A stretch of DNA of 32,166 nt from Alphaproteobacteria bacterium. GTDB lineage: Bacteria; Pseudomonadota; Alphaproteobacteria; SMXQ01. This document shows, piece by piece, positions 23,880 to 32,028 of the stretch. The notes under the pieces are model-generated. The model was given only the letters and a program-made list of their open reading frames with translations, was not told the DNA's origin and ran no database searches. The translations under genes were made by a program, and so were the position numbers. Within the stretch, counting starts at the first letter, position 1. Every line of letters starts with the position of its first letter. The stretch covers positions 1 to 32,166 of the forward strand of contig SMXQ01000156.1 of assembly GCA_004356985.1 (NCBI GenBank), in the 5' to 3' direction.

Positions 23880-23908
23880 TTGCGCGGGCCGCGGCGAACC
23901 ACTACAAT
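23880..23908 (+). promoter_or_regulatory. sigma70-like promoter upstream of the dienelactone hydrolase
   Basis: TTGCGC (23880-23885) and TACAAT (23903-23908) are separated by exactly 17 bases. The -10 matches the consensus at five of six positions. It lies 84 bp before the ATG at 23992, so this gene is likely transcribed separately from ychF. Confidence 0.5.
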
Positions 23909-23991
23909 CGCCGGCGATTTCAAGCCCCGGCCGTGGCCCGGGACGCCAAACGTGTGATCGTTCCATCGATCGAAAACAGGGAGAACCCAAC

Positions 23992-24678
23992 ATGGGACAA
24001 AACGTGACACTGACCTCCGCCAACGGATTTGAGCTCGACGCCTACCGCGCCGACCCCGAGGGCACGCCCAAGGGCGCGGTGGTCATCATTCAGGAAATCT
24101 TCGGCGTCAACTCCCACATCAGGGAAGTCTGCGACGGCTACGCCGCCGACGGTTACGTCGCCATCGCACCGGCCCTGTTCGACCGGGTCGGCAAGGGGAT
24201 GGAGTTGGGCTACGATCCCGCATCCCAGGAAACCGGCAAGAGCACGCGGGGCCAACTCAATTGGGACGACTCCCTCGCCGACACGCAAGCCGCCGCCGAG
24301 GCGGTGCGGAATTCCGGCAAGGTCGCCGTCATCGGCTATTGCTTCGGCGGGTCGATCGCCTGGTTGGCGGCCACCCGGGGCGATTTCGACGCCGCGGTAT
24401 CGTATTACGGCGGCAATGCCGCAGACTTCGCCGACGAGAAGCCCAAATGCCCGATCATCTGCCATATCGGCACCGAGGACCGGGGCATCGGTTCGGAGAA
24501 GGTGGAAAAGATCAAATCGGCGCGGCCCGAAGTGCCGGTCTACCTGTACCAAGGCGCGGGCCACGGTTTCAATTGCGACCAACGCGGCTCATTCCATGAG
24601 GAAGCGGCCAAGACCGCGCGCCAGCGCACCCTCGACTTCCTGGCCGAGCACATCGCCTCCGAGACGGTGAGCGCTTAG
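23992..24678 (+). CDS. dienelactone hydrolase family protein
   Basis: This cytoplasmic alpha/beta hydrolase of 228 residues has the DLH catalytic set: nucleophile Cys in GYCFGGS (C117), Asp in GTEDRG (D163), His in GAGHGFNC (H191) and the Glu of QEIFGVN (E35) that tunes the cysteine. Classical members hydrolyse dienelactones in chlorocatechol breakdown. Many stand-alone chromosomal copies such as this one have no proven substrate, so the role is open. GGGAGAA lies upstream of the ATG. A promoter precedes it and a strong terminator follows. Confidence 0.92.
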   Translation: MGQNVTLTSANGFELDAYRADPEGTPKGAVVIIQEIFGVNSHIREVCDGYAADGYVAIAPALFDRVGKGMELGYDPASQETGKSTRGQLNWDDSLADTQAAAEAVRNSGKVAVIGYCFGGSIAWLAATRGDFDAAVSYYGGNAADFADEKPKCPIICHIGTEDRGIGSEKVEKIKSARPEVPVYLYQGAGHGFNCDQRGSFHEEAAKTARQRTLDFLAEHIASETVSA

Positions 24679-24700
24679 TCTTTTTGCATCATGCTTGGCC

Positions 24701-24738
24701 CGGCCGGCGGCCCGGTGGGCTTGCCGGCCGTAATTTTT
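24701..24738 (+). terminator. Rho-independent terminator of the dienelactone hydrolase gene
   Basis: CGGCCGGC (24701-24708) pairs with GCCGGCCG (24723-24730). An inner GCCC/GGGC stem (24710-24713 and 24717-24720) closes a three-base loop. TAATTTTT follows directly. This is a classical intrinsic terminator in the plus direction, 22 bp after the stop codon. Confidence 0.75.
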
Positions 24739-24754
24739 GGACCGCCGCCCGCCA

Positions 24755-25639
24755 TCACCCCCCAAGCACCCGCCCGGCGACGGCGTCGAGCCGCGCGCAC
24801 ACCGCCGGGTCGCGGACCTCGGGCGCCGTGATCAGCGCCTGGTCCAAGGCCCGGTGGCAGCCCTCGGGACAGGGATCCGGCGCGTCGGTCAAGGCCGGGG
24901 CCAGCGCGCCGATAAGCCCGCGGGCGGCATCGGCATTGGCCGCCATAATGGCCACCACGGCGTCCACGGTCACGTCCTCGTGGCCCTCACGCCAGCAATC
25001 GTAATCGGTGACCATGGCGATGGCGGCGTAGCACATCTCGGCCTCGCGGGCGAGCCGGGCCTCGGGCATATTGGTCATGCCGATGACCTGCGCCCCCCAG
25101 GACCGGTAAAGCTCCGATTCCGCCAGCGTCGAGAATTGCGGCCCTTCCATGGCAAGGTAGGTGCCGCCGCGCTTGGTCGGGATCCCCCGGGCCCGGGCCT
25201 CGGCCTCGACCATCGCCCCCAGCCGGGCGCAGACCGGGTGCGCCATGGAAACGTGGGCCACCATGCCGGTGCCGAAGAAGCTCGCCGGCCGGGCCACGGT
25301 GCGATCGATAAACTGATCGACGATGACGAAGGTGCCAGGCGCCAATTCCTCGTCGAGCGAGCCCACGGCGCTGATCGATAGAATCTCGGTGACCCCGGCA
25401 CGCTTCAGCGCATCGATGTTGGCGCGGTAATCGACGGCGCCGGGCGGGAGCCGGTGGCCGCGTCCGTGGCGCGGGCAGAACACCACCTTTTTGCCGCCGA
25501 TCCGGCCAAACAGGAAATCGTCGGAAGGCGTCCCGAAGGGGCTTTCCACCGCCCGCCAGCTGGTGTCGATCAGGCCCTCGATCTCATAGAGGCCGGACCC
25601 GCCGATGATGCCGAGAACGGAGTCCCTAATCGCCGCCAC
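24755..25639 (-). CDS. mtnP: S-methyl-5'-thioadenosine phosphorylase
   Basis: MtnP phosphorolyses methylthioadenosine, the by-product of polyamine synthesis and related SAM-using reactions, to adenine and methylthioribose 1-phosphate. From the GTG at 25639 the protein is 294 residues, with GGAGG six bases upstream. The phosphate-site loop (GIIGGSGLYE), FCPRHGRGHRLPPG, the MEGPQFST block and the base-specificity segment VTDYDCW are present. The Asp pair in TDYD indicates an adenine rather than a guanine/hypoxanthine enzyme. It follows petC by 28 bp on the same strand, so it may be part of the pet operon, a frequent order in alphaproteobacteria. Confidence 0.93.
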   Translation of the reverse strand: MAAIRDSVLGIIGGSGLYEIEGLIDTSWRAVESPFGTPSDDFLFGRIGGKKVVFCPRHGRGHRLPPGAVDYRANIDALKRAGVTEILSISAVGSLDEELAPGTFVIVDQFIDRTVARPASFFGTGMVAHVSMAHPVCARLGAMVEAEARARGIPTKRGGTYLAMEGPQFSTLAESELYRSWGAQVIGMTNMPEARLAREAEMCYAAIAMVTDYDCWREGHEDVTVDAVVAIMAANADAARGLIGALAPALTDAPDPCPEGCHRALDQALITAPEVRDPAVCARLDAVAGRVLGG

Positions 25640-25667
25640 GGGAGGCCTCCCTTCCTCATGCGGCCCC

Positions 25668-26468
25668 TTAGTGAAGATCGGACCAGATTTTGCGCTTGAG
25701 CGCATACAAAAGCGCCGTCAGCACGAGCAGGAAGAGGATCACGGACCGCCCCATGGACTTGCGCTCTTCCAGTTCAGGCTCCGCCGCCCAGGCCAGGAAG
25801 GTGGTCACGTCCTTGGCCATCTGCGCCACCGTGGCCTTGGTGCCGTCCTGGTACTCGACGGCATCGGCGGCAAGCGGCGGCACCATGGCGATCTGGGCGC
25901 CGGGGAAGTACTTGTTGTAGAACATGCCCTCGGCCAACTTCACGCCCTTGGGCGGCTCATCCTGGTAGTTCGTCAACAGCGCATAGAGGTAGTCGGCGCC
26001 ATGGGGGCGCGCCTTGGTCATCACCGAAAGGTCCGGCGGGAAGGCGCCGTTATTGGCGGCCCGGGCGGCATTCTCGTTGGGGAACGGGTTCTTGAACTTA
26101 TCAAAGGGCTTGCCCTTGCGGATGAACATCTCGCCGGCTTCGTTGGGGCCGCCCTGCATCTCCACGCTAGCGGCGATGGCCTTGACCTGGTCTTCGTTGT
26201 AGCCCAGCGCGGAGAGGTTTCGGTAGGCCACCTGGTTGAGCGAATGGCAGACCGAACAGACCTCCTTGTAGACCTGGAAGCCGCGTTGCTGCGCGGCCCG
26301 GTCGAAGGTCCCGAAGAGCCCATTGAAGGACCAGTCCTGGGCCTTGGGCTTGGGCGCCTCGGCAGACCACAGGGGGCCGGCAAGGGCGAACCCGAGGGCA
26401 AGGGCCCCGAAGGCAAGGGCCCATCGAGAAAGGACAGCGGCGCGGCAGGCCGGTTTGACGATCGTCAT
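25668..26468 (-). CDS. petC: cytochrome c1 of the bc1 complex
   Basis: Cytochrome c1 passes electrons from the Rieske protein to a soluble or membrane cytochrome c. The 266-residue precursor has a signal peptide (to about residue 36), the haem-binding CSVCH (C71, C74, H75), the axial Met in AQIAMVPPL (M195) and a C-terminal anchor helix (about 241-257, followed by basic residues). ATG 26468 has GGAG seven bases upstream and lies four bases past the petB stop; an in-frame GTG at 26483 overlapping petB is less likely. petA-petB-petC are in order on the minus strand. Confidence 0.96.
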   Translation of the reverse strand: MTIVKPACRAAVLSRWALAFGALALGFALAGPLWSAEAPKPKAQDWSFNGLFGTFDRAAQQRGFQVYKEVCSVCHSLNQVAYRNLSALGYNEDQVKAIAASVEMQGGPNEAGEMFIRKGKPFDKFKNPFPNENAARAANNGAFPPDLSVMTKARPHGADYLYALLTNYQDEPPKGVKLAEGMFYNKYFPGAQIAMVPPLAADAVEYQDGTKATVAQMAKDVTTFLAWAAEPELEERKSMGRSVILFLLVLTALLYALKRKIWSDLH

Positions 26469-26472
26469 GGGC

Positions 26473-27780
26473 TCACTCCCCACTCTCGCCGCGGTCCCTG
26501 AGCACCGGTTCGGAGATGCTTTCGGGCAGGGGCCTGGTTTTTTCGAATTTGGCCAACAAGGGCATCAGCACCAGGAAATAGGCGAAATAATACGCCGTGC
26601 CGATCCGGCCGATGATCAGCGGCCAGCCTTCGGGCTTGTTGGCGCCGACCCAGCCCAGCACCACGCAGACCACCACGAAGATCCAGAACAACTGCTTGGT
26701 GATGGGCCGGAACCTGGCCGAGCGCACCGGCGACCAGTCCAGCCACGGCAGGGCGAAGAGAATGAGGATGGAGCCGAACATGGCGATCACACCGGCCAGT
26801 TTCGCTTCCATCAGGACGATCCCGGTGAACGGAATGGCGATATCGGGCACCGATCGCAGGATCGCGTAGTACGGCAGAAGATACCATTCGGGCACGATTT
26901 CCAAAGGGGTCAGCAGCGGGTTGGCGGGCACGTAGTTCTCGGCCTCGCCCAAGGCGTTGGGGGCGAAGAACACGATGCCCATGTAAAAGATCAGGAAGAC
27001 GCCGAGCCCGTAGAGATCCTTGATGGTGTAATAGGGGTGGAAGGGGATCGAATCCTTGGCCGATTTGCGGTCGATGCCCAGCGGGTTGTTGGAGCCGTGG
27101 GTATGGAGGGCCCACAGGTGCAGGAAGACCACGCCGATGATGACGAAGGGCAGCAGGTAATGCAGCGAGAAGAAACGCTGCAAGGTCGGATTGCCGACCG
27201 AGAAACCGCCCCACAGCCAGGTCACGATGGCGTCGCCGATCAAGGGAATGGCCGAGAACAGGTTGGTGATGACCGTCGCGCCCCAGAAGCTCATCTGACC
27301 CCAAGGCAACACGTAACCCATGAACGAGGTCATCATCATCAGCAGCAGGATGACGATGCCGAGCCACCACAACAATTCCCGGGGCGGCTTGTAGGAGCCG
27401 AAATAGAGCCCCCGGAAGATATGGATATAGACCACCAGGAAGAACATCGAGGCGCCGTTCATATGCACGTAGCGGATCAGCCAACCGTAATTGACGTCGC
27501 GCATGATGCGTTCCACCGAATCGAAGGCATGATCGACGTGGGGCGTGTAGTTCATGGCCAGCACGATCCCCGTGACGATCATGATCACCAGCACGATTCC
27601 CGCCAGGGAACCGAAATTCCACCAGTAATTCAGGTTCTTCGGCGTCGGGTATTCATTGAGCTCATGCTCCATGAAAGTGAAGATGGGCATCCGGTAATCG
27701 ATCCAGTCCTTGGCCTGTTCGATGATGCCGGGTTTGCCCTTCGTCGACGATGCCGGGGGCGGCTCGCTGGGCGCGGTCAT
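26473..27780 (-). CDS. petB: cytochrome b of the bc1 complex
   Basis: This 435-residue integral membrane protein carries the two b haems and the quinol-oxidation and quinone-reduction sites. Its haem ligands are visible: H106 and H120 ([18 protein letters not shown]) and H207 and H221 (SLHYLL and [11 protein letters not shown]). The Qo-site PEWY is at 297-300. It is a single continuous gene, not split into b6 and subunit IV. About eight membrane helices are present and both ends are charged. petA is 14 bp upstream. Confidence 0.98.
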   Translation of the reverse strand: MTAPSEPPPASSTKGKPGIIEQAKDWIDYRMPIFTFMEHELNEYPTPKNLNYWWNFGSLAGIVLVIMIVTGIVLAMNYTPHVDHAFDSVERIMRDVNYGWLIRYVHMNGASMFFLVVYIHIFRGLYFGSYKPPRELLWWLGIVILLLMMMTSFMGYVLPWGQMSFWGATVITNLFSAIPLIGDAIVTWLWGGFSVGNPTLQRFFSLHYLLPFVIIGVVFLHLWALHTHGSNNPLGIDRKSAKDSIPFHPYYTIKDLYGLGVFLIFYMGIVFFAPNALGEAENYVPANPLLTPLEIVPEWYLLPYYAILRSVPDIAIPFTGIVLMEAKLAGVIAMFGSILILFALPWLDWSPVRSARFRPITKQLFWIFVVVCVVLGWVGANKPEGWPLIIGRIGTAYYFAYFLVLMPLLAKFEKTRPLPESISEPVLRDRGESGE

Positions 27781-27794
27781 GGCGGTTCCTTAGG

Positions 27795-28358
27795 TTAGCC
27801 TATGCGCAGGGTGGTCTCGTTGAGAAAACTATACTCGGGCACCTCGAGGTTGTTGGGCGCCGGCCCCTTCCGGATGCGCCCGGAAACATCGTAATGGGAG
27901 CCATGGCAGGGGCAGAACCAGCCGCCGTAGTCTCCCCGGGGCTGTCCGGTTTTCTGGCCCAGCGGCACGCAACCGAGATGGGTGCAGATGCCGACCAAGA
28001 CCAGCCATTCGGCTTTCTTGACGCGGTCCTTGTCGGCTTGGGGATCGGGCATCTTGGCGCCGTCGTCGGCCCGGGCCTGTTTGATCCGTTCGGGCGTGCG
28101 GCGGTCGACAAAGACCGGCTTGCCGCGCCATTTCACGGTGATCCGCTGGCCCGGCTCGATGGCCTTGATGTCAAGCTCCACAGACGACAGCGCCAGGGTA
28201 TCGGCGGCCGGATTCCAGGTGTCGATAAGCGGCCACACGGCGAGACCGGCGCCGGCGGCCCCCACCGTGACGGTGGCCAAGGTCAGGAAATCCCTGCGCG
28301 TCTGGGAATCGTCGCCGGCCGGGCCTTGGGGGGCGGTGCCCTCTGCGGTTTGTGACAT
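27795..28358 (-). CDS. petA: ubiquinol-cytochrome c reductase iron-sulfur (Rieske) subunit
   Basis: The Rieske protein accepts electrons from ubiquinol in the bc1 complex. The 187-residue protein has an N-terminal Tat-type signal anchor (TRRDFLTLATVTVGAAGAG), and its C-terminal Rieske fold has the cluster ligands C125 and H127 (CTHLGC) and C149 and H152 (CPCHGSH), with the disulfide pair C130/C151. It is the first gene of the minus-strand pet operon and diverges from trmL across about 170 bp. Confidence 0.97.
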   Translation of the reverse strand: MSQTAEGTAPQGPAGDDSQTRRDFLTLATVTVGAAGAGLAVWPLIDTWNPAADTLALSSVELDIKAIEPGQRITVKWRGKPVFVDRRTPERIKQARADDGAKMPDPQADKDRVKKAEWLVLVGICTHLGCVPLGQKTGQPRGDYGGWFCPCHGSHYDVSGRIRKGPAPNNLEVPEYSFLNETTLRIG

Positions 28359-28528
28359 CTCTCAAATTCCCTTTCACGATCCACCCGGGGAGGCGGGGAC
28401 GGCACATCCACCGTCTCATGGGTGGCGTCGGTGGCTGAGGGTGTAATATAAAATCCACGGCAAGCAAAGTCCTATTCTGGCCGGGTAATACTCAATAATT
28501 CAATAATTCACGGCGAAAGGCCCTGGTG
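28359..28528. other. divergent regulatory region between petA and trmL
   Basis: This 170-bp gap should hold the petABC promoter. On the minus strand, TTGAAT (28498-28503), an 18-base spacer and CAGAAT (28474-28479) form a modest promoter candidate; a second AT-rich patch (ATATAAAAT at 28446) may be another -10. A direct repeat TCAATAAT occurs at 28492-28499 and 28500-28507, so it overlaps the -35. Confidence 0.3.
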
Positions 28529-29005
28529 ATGCGTGTCGCGCTTTTCCAGCCGGATATCCCGCAAAATGCCGGCGCCATCCTGCGGCTCTGCGCCTGCCTC
28601 GGCGTCGGGCTCGACATCATCGGGCCCGCCGGTTTCGTGCTCACCGACGCCAAGCTCCGGCGCGCCGGCCTGGATTACGCCGCCCACGCGGTGCTGACCG
28701 CCCACGACGGCTGGGCGGCCTTCACAGCCGCCTTGGCGCCCGACGGCCGCCTTGTGCTGCTGACCACCAGCGGCGATACCGATTACCGCGCCGCCGCCTA
28801 CCGCGCCGACGATATCTTGGTGCTGGGCCGGGAAAGCGCCGGCGTCCCCGATTTCGTCCACGAGGCCGCCCAATTGCGGCTCACTATCCCCTTGGCGGCG
28901 GGAATGCGCAGCCTTAATGTGGCGACGGCGGCGGCCATGGTGCTGGGCGAGGCCCTGCGCCAGACCGGCGGCTTTCCCGGCGACACTCCGGCGCACAGGC
29001 CGTGA
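28529..29005 (+). CDS. trmL: tRNA (cytidine/uridine(34)-2'-O)-methyltransferase
   Basis: TrmL methylates the 2'-OH of the wobble base in leucine tRNAs, using SAM. The 158-residue protein is a minimal SPOUT enzyme with ALFQPDIPQNAGAILRLCA near the start, GRESAGVPD (E102) and the C-terminal knot IPLAAGMRSLNVATAAAM (120-137). ATG 28529 is preferred over the GTG one codon upstream. It is followed 58 bp later by hemF. Confidence 0.92.
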   Translation: MRVALFQPDIPQNAGAILRLCACLGVGLDIIGPAGFVLTDAKLRRAGLDYAAHAVLTAHDGWAAFTAALAPDGRLVLLTTSGDTDYRAAAYRADDILVLGRESAGVPDFVHEAAQLRLTIPLAAGMRSLNVATAAAMVLGEALRQTGGFPGDTPAHRP

Positions 29006-29063
29006 AGGCCCGGGCTTGCGCCGCCCTTGAACAGGTTCACCACCGATCGGGAGAAATCGAGCC

Positions 29064-29957
29064 TTGGCCACCGACCCCGCACTTAGACAGGACACCGCGC
29101 GCCAATGGTTCCAAAGCCTGCGCGACCGCATCTGCGCCGCCTTCGAGCAATTGGAGGACGACCTCTCGGGCCCGGCGCTCAAGGCAGTGGGGGACGCGCC
29201 GGCGGGGCGGTTCGAACGCACCCCTTGGACCCGGGATGCCGCGGGCGGCGCCGGCGAAGGCGGCGGCGGCGTGATGGCGGTGATGCGCGGGCGCGTGTTC
29301 GAAAAGGTCGGCGTCAACGTGTCCACGGTCGAAGGCCGGTTCACGCCGGAATTCGCCGCCCAGTTTCCCGGCGCCCAGGAGGATCCCCGATTCTGGGCTT
29401 CGGGCATATCGCTGGTGGCCCATCTGCATTCGCCGCTGGCGCCCGCGGTTCATATGAACACGCGCCATATCGTGACCGCCAAATCCTGGTTCGGCGGCGG
29501 CGCCGACATCACCCCGATGTTTCCCGAATCCGACCATGCGCGGGCCGACGCGGCGCGCTTTCACGCGGCCCTCGAAGCCGCCTGCGACGGAGCCGATCCG
29601 GCCTATTACGAAAAATACAAGGCCTGGTGCGATAGCTATTTCTATCTGCCGCACCGCAATGAGCGCCGGGGGCTGGGCGGGATTTTCTATGACGACCTGG
29701 ACAGCGGCGACTGGGATGCCGACTTCGCCTTCACCAAAGCGGTGGGGGAGGCTTTTCTCGGCTGCTATCCGCCGCTGGTGGCGGGGCGCATGAACGCCGC
29801 CTGGACCGAGGCCGAGCGCCGTCAGCAACTGATCCGCCGGGGCCGCTATGTTGAATTCAATCTGCTTTACGACCGCGGCACCCAATTCGGACTCAAGACC
29901 GGCGGCAATACCGAAGCGATCCTGATGTCCCTGCCGCCCCAGGCGATCTGGCCTTAG
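29064..29957 (+). CDS. hemF: oxygen-dependent coproporphyrinogen III oxidase
   Basis: HemF carries out the O2-dependent oxidative decarboxylation of coproporphyrinogen III to protoporphyrinogen IX in haem synthesis. The 297-residue protein has the signature [13 protein letters not shown] (141-153) and [16 protein letters not shown] (197-212), with the conserved histidine blocks [20 protein letters not shown]. The start is TTG 29064, with GGGAGA about nine bases upstream; no in-frame ATG is near enough. The product is needed for the haems of cytochromes b and c1 encoded nearby, but no shared control is evident. A kinase gene follows on the same strand. Confidence 0.95.
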   Translation: MATDPALRQDTARQWFQSLRDRICAAFEQLEDDLSGPALKAVGDAPAGRFERTPWTRDAAGGAGEGGGGVMAVMRGRVFEKVGVNVSTVEGRFTPEFAAQFPGAQEDPRFWASGISLVAHLHSPLAPAVHMNTRHIVTAKSWFGGGADITPMFPESDHARADAARFHAALEAACDGADPAYYEKYKAWCDSYFYLPHRNERRGLGGIFYDDLDSGDWDADFAFTKAVGEAFLGCYPPLVAGRMNAAWTEAERRQQLIRRGRYVEFNLLYDRGTQFGLKTGGNTEAILMSLPPQAIWP

Positions 29958-30069
29958 AGCATTTTCCGGCCCATTCGAAGCGCCGGACCGGAATAAGCCT
30001 TCGGCCGGGATACGGCGGCGAAATTAAGTCAATTTTTACGAATCCTCGGCATAGGTGTTTATTATTATT

Positions 30070-30096
30070 GCTTTTTCCCCTCGACCAGGGGAAAGC
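30070..30096 (+). other. stable hairpin upstream of the second kinase gene
   Basis: TTTCCCCT (30074-30081) and AGGGGAAA (30087-30094) form a perfect 8-bp stem with a 5-base loop, extended by GC at the outside. It stands 50 bp before the ATG at 30145. No T-run follows, so it is not a standard terminator; it could be in the leader RNA. Confidence 0.45.
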
Positions 30097-30144
30097 GGCG
30101 AAACGCGCCGGGGGGGCCTGGTCCAAGGATTGACGACCAAGGCC

Positions 30145-31680
30145 ATGCCGACGAAGATCGAATCTCACAGCTCTCCCAATGGGGTGCAACCGGCCGATTC
30201 CCTGACCCGCAAGTTCGCCGGGGGGGCGGGAATCATCATCATCCTGACCGCCGTCTTCCTGGTGCATATCCACCAGCGCGAAATCTCCGACCAGACCGAC
30301 CGCATCGCCGCCGAGACCAACCGCTACGTGATTCGGGCCCTGACCAACGGCCTTCTGGACAAGGCCATGCGGGTCTTCGACCTGGGCGTCATGGCCGACG
30401 AGCCGCGCCAATCCCACCCCGCCTACCGGGACCTGGATTCGGCGGTGCATACCTATCTTGCCGGCACGCCCATCCTCAAGGTCAAGATCTACGACACCGC
30501 CGGGCGGACCGTCTATTCAACCAACCCGGAAGAACTGGGGCAGGATTACAGCGCCAACCCCAGCTTCAAGGCGGCTCTCGCCGGCGGCGAACCCACCGAG
30601 CAAGAGTACCGGCGCCGGTTCACGGCGTGGTCCGGTCCGCGGCAGAATATCTGGTTGTTGTCGGGCCACATGCCGATGCTGGCGGGGCATGACCACGGGG
30701 CGGTGATCGGCGTGATCAAAATCTACCGCGACCTGACGTTGCTCCGGTCGTCCATCGAACGGCTATCCATGAACACCACCTTGGTCATCGCCGGCGCCTT
30801 CATGCTGCTGTTCGTCCTGCTTGTGACCATGGTTTGGCGCGCCGAGCGCAAAACCCAGGCGGAGCACGAAGCCAAGCTTTCCCTGGCCCGCGCCATGGCC
30901 CAGGCGGAAGCCACCGCCAGGGAAAAAACCCAGTTCCTCGCCAATATCAGCCACGAGCTCCGGACCCCTCTCAACGCCATCATCGGCTTCGCCGAAATCC
31001 TCGGCAATGAGATCATGGGCCCGCTGGGGCATGCCTCCTACAAGGAATACATCGACGACATCGGAAAGTCCGGCAGGCATCTGCTCAACATCATCAACGA
31101 GGTGCTCGATCTGGTGAAGGCCGAAAGCGGCACCATGGTCATCGACGCCAAGCCGACCGACGTGGTCTCGCTCGCCAACAGCGTGAGCCGCAGCTTGGCG
31201 CCCGAGGCGGCTAGTTTCGGCAATACACTGACGGTGGCGCCCATCGGTGAGATCGGCGTCATCGAGACCGACGCCGGCAAGCTCCGCCAGGTTCTGATCA
31301 ACATCGTCAACAACGGCCTGAAATTCACCCCCGAGGGGGGTGAGGTGCGCATCGAAATCCACCAGGATTCGGAAACCCGCGACCTGGTGATTCGCGTCAT
31401 CGATAACGGCATCGGCATGAGCGCGGACGACATCCCGATCGCCCAATCCGCCTTCGGCCAGGTCCAGAACGTGTTCACCCGCACCCATAAGGGAACCGGC
31501 TTGGGCCTGCCCCTGAGCCGGTGCTTCACGGAAATCCTGGGCGGCGCTTTTCGCATCGAAAGCAAGCCCCAGGCCGGCACCACGGTGACCATCACCCTGC
31601 CGGAAAAGCCCCCGCCCAAAGCGGCTTCCCCCGACGGAGAAGATGCCCAGTTTTTGGGGCCTTGTATCTCAAGGGCTTAG
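30145..31680 (+). CDS. sensor histidine kinase, PleC/DivJ-like catalytic core
   Basis: This 511-residue inner-membrane kinase has two transmembrane segments (about 27-43 and 211-231) and a ~165-residue external domain. That domain has a strand-rich core, LKVKIYDTAGRTVYSTN through VIGVIKIYRDLT, which resembles Cache/PDC small-molecule sensors. The core follows: a coiled coil, the phospho-His in FLANISHELRTPLNAIIGF (H270), the N-box IVNNGLKFTPEGG, the G1 box VIDNGIGM and the G2 box GTGLGLPLSRC. The catalytic sequence resembles alphaproteobacterial PleC and DivJ. No receiver domain or partner regulator is beside it, so it is an orphan. ATG 30145 was chosen; a GTG at 30055 would place the leader hairpin within the gene. 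Confidence 0.9.
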   Translation: MPTKIESHSSPNGVQPADSLTRKFAGGAGIIIILTAVFLVHIHQREISDQTDRIAAETNRYVIRALTNGLLDKAMRVFDLGVMADEPRQSHPAYRDLDSAVHTYLAGTPILKVKIYDTAGRTVYSTNPEELGQDYSANPSFKAALAGGEPTEQEYRRRFTAWSGPRQNIWLLSGHMPMLAGHDHGAVIGVIKIYRDLTLLRSSIERLSMNTTLVIAGAFMLLFVLLVTMVWRAERKTQAEHEAKLSLARAMAQAEATAREKTQFLANISHELRTPLNAIIGFAEILGNEIMGPLGHASYKEYIDDIGKSGRHLLNIINEVLDLVKAESGTMVIDAKPTDVVSLANSVSRSLAPEAASFGNTLTVAPIGEIGVIETDAGKLRQVLINIVNNGLKFTPEGGEVRIEIHQDSETRDLVIRVIDNGIGMSADDIPIAQSAFGQVQNVFTRTHKGTGLGLPLSRCFTEILGGAFRIESKPQAGTTVTITLPEKPPPKAASPDGEDAQFLGPCISRA

Positions 31681-31707
31681 GCCCCACCGCCTTCCAATGC
31701 GATGGCG

Positions 31708-31733
31708 TTACTGTACCAGTTTACTGTACCAGT
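31708..31733. repeat. perfect tandem 13-bp repeat
   Basis: TTACTGTACCAGT occurs at 31708-31720 and again, without spacing, at 31721-31733. Each copy contains the near-palindrome ACTGTACCAGT. The arrangement could be a pair of operator half-sites or a simple duplication. Confidence 0.8.
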
Positions 31734-31735
31734 TG

Positions 31736-31753
31736 CATGAACTTGAGTTCATG
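31736..31753. repeat. 18-bp hyphenated palindrome
   Basis: CATGAACT (31736-31743) and AGTTCATG (31746-31753) are exact inverted repeats separated by TG. The site begins two bases after the tandem 13-bp repeat. It could be a regulator-binding site; no T-run follows to make it a terminator. Confidence 0.75.
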
Positions 31754-32000
31754 TTGAACGCTCCCTTTGTCCCCCCAACCTACGTTGGATTTTTCAAATG
31801 GCCCTGGGGGCCACGTTGAGAGTCGCGAGACCATATTGGGTAGGGAGGTATAGGCGAGAGCCGACATGACTCTGTGGAACGCCTCTGAGGGCCGTTACCT
31901 GAGTCATATTCGTATGAGGGGAGCTGATCGGTGGCCGGTGGCCATTCAACCTTGATGTCTAATGCCCTGTCGTGACGTCCCCGATTGTGCTGTTAACCTA

Positions 32001-32028
32001 ATGTCTGCTTTTAGCCAAAAGCGGACAT
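32001..32028. repeat. hairpin of the dispersed intergenic repeat type
   Basis: ATGTCTGCTTTT (32001-32012) and AAAAGCGGACAT (32017-32028) form a 12-bp stem with one G-T pair and an AGCC loop. Read forward it encodes MSAFSQKRTY and read backward it includes VRFWLKADI. Both resemble the many short 'MSAxGQKRT' and 'VRFxPKADI' hypothetical peptides I recall from Rhizobiales genomes, which are products of dispersed repeats. Confidence 0.55.

Noticed and set aside
26323-27798. Plus-strand open frame antisense to petB and petC
   Set aside because: His/Asp/Gln-rich shadow of genuine cytochrome genes.
31866-31955. 29-residue plus-strand frame in the tail
   Set aside because: No close ribosome site and no recognised family.
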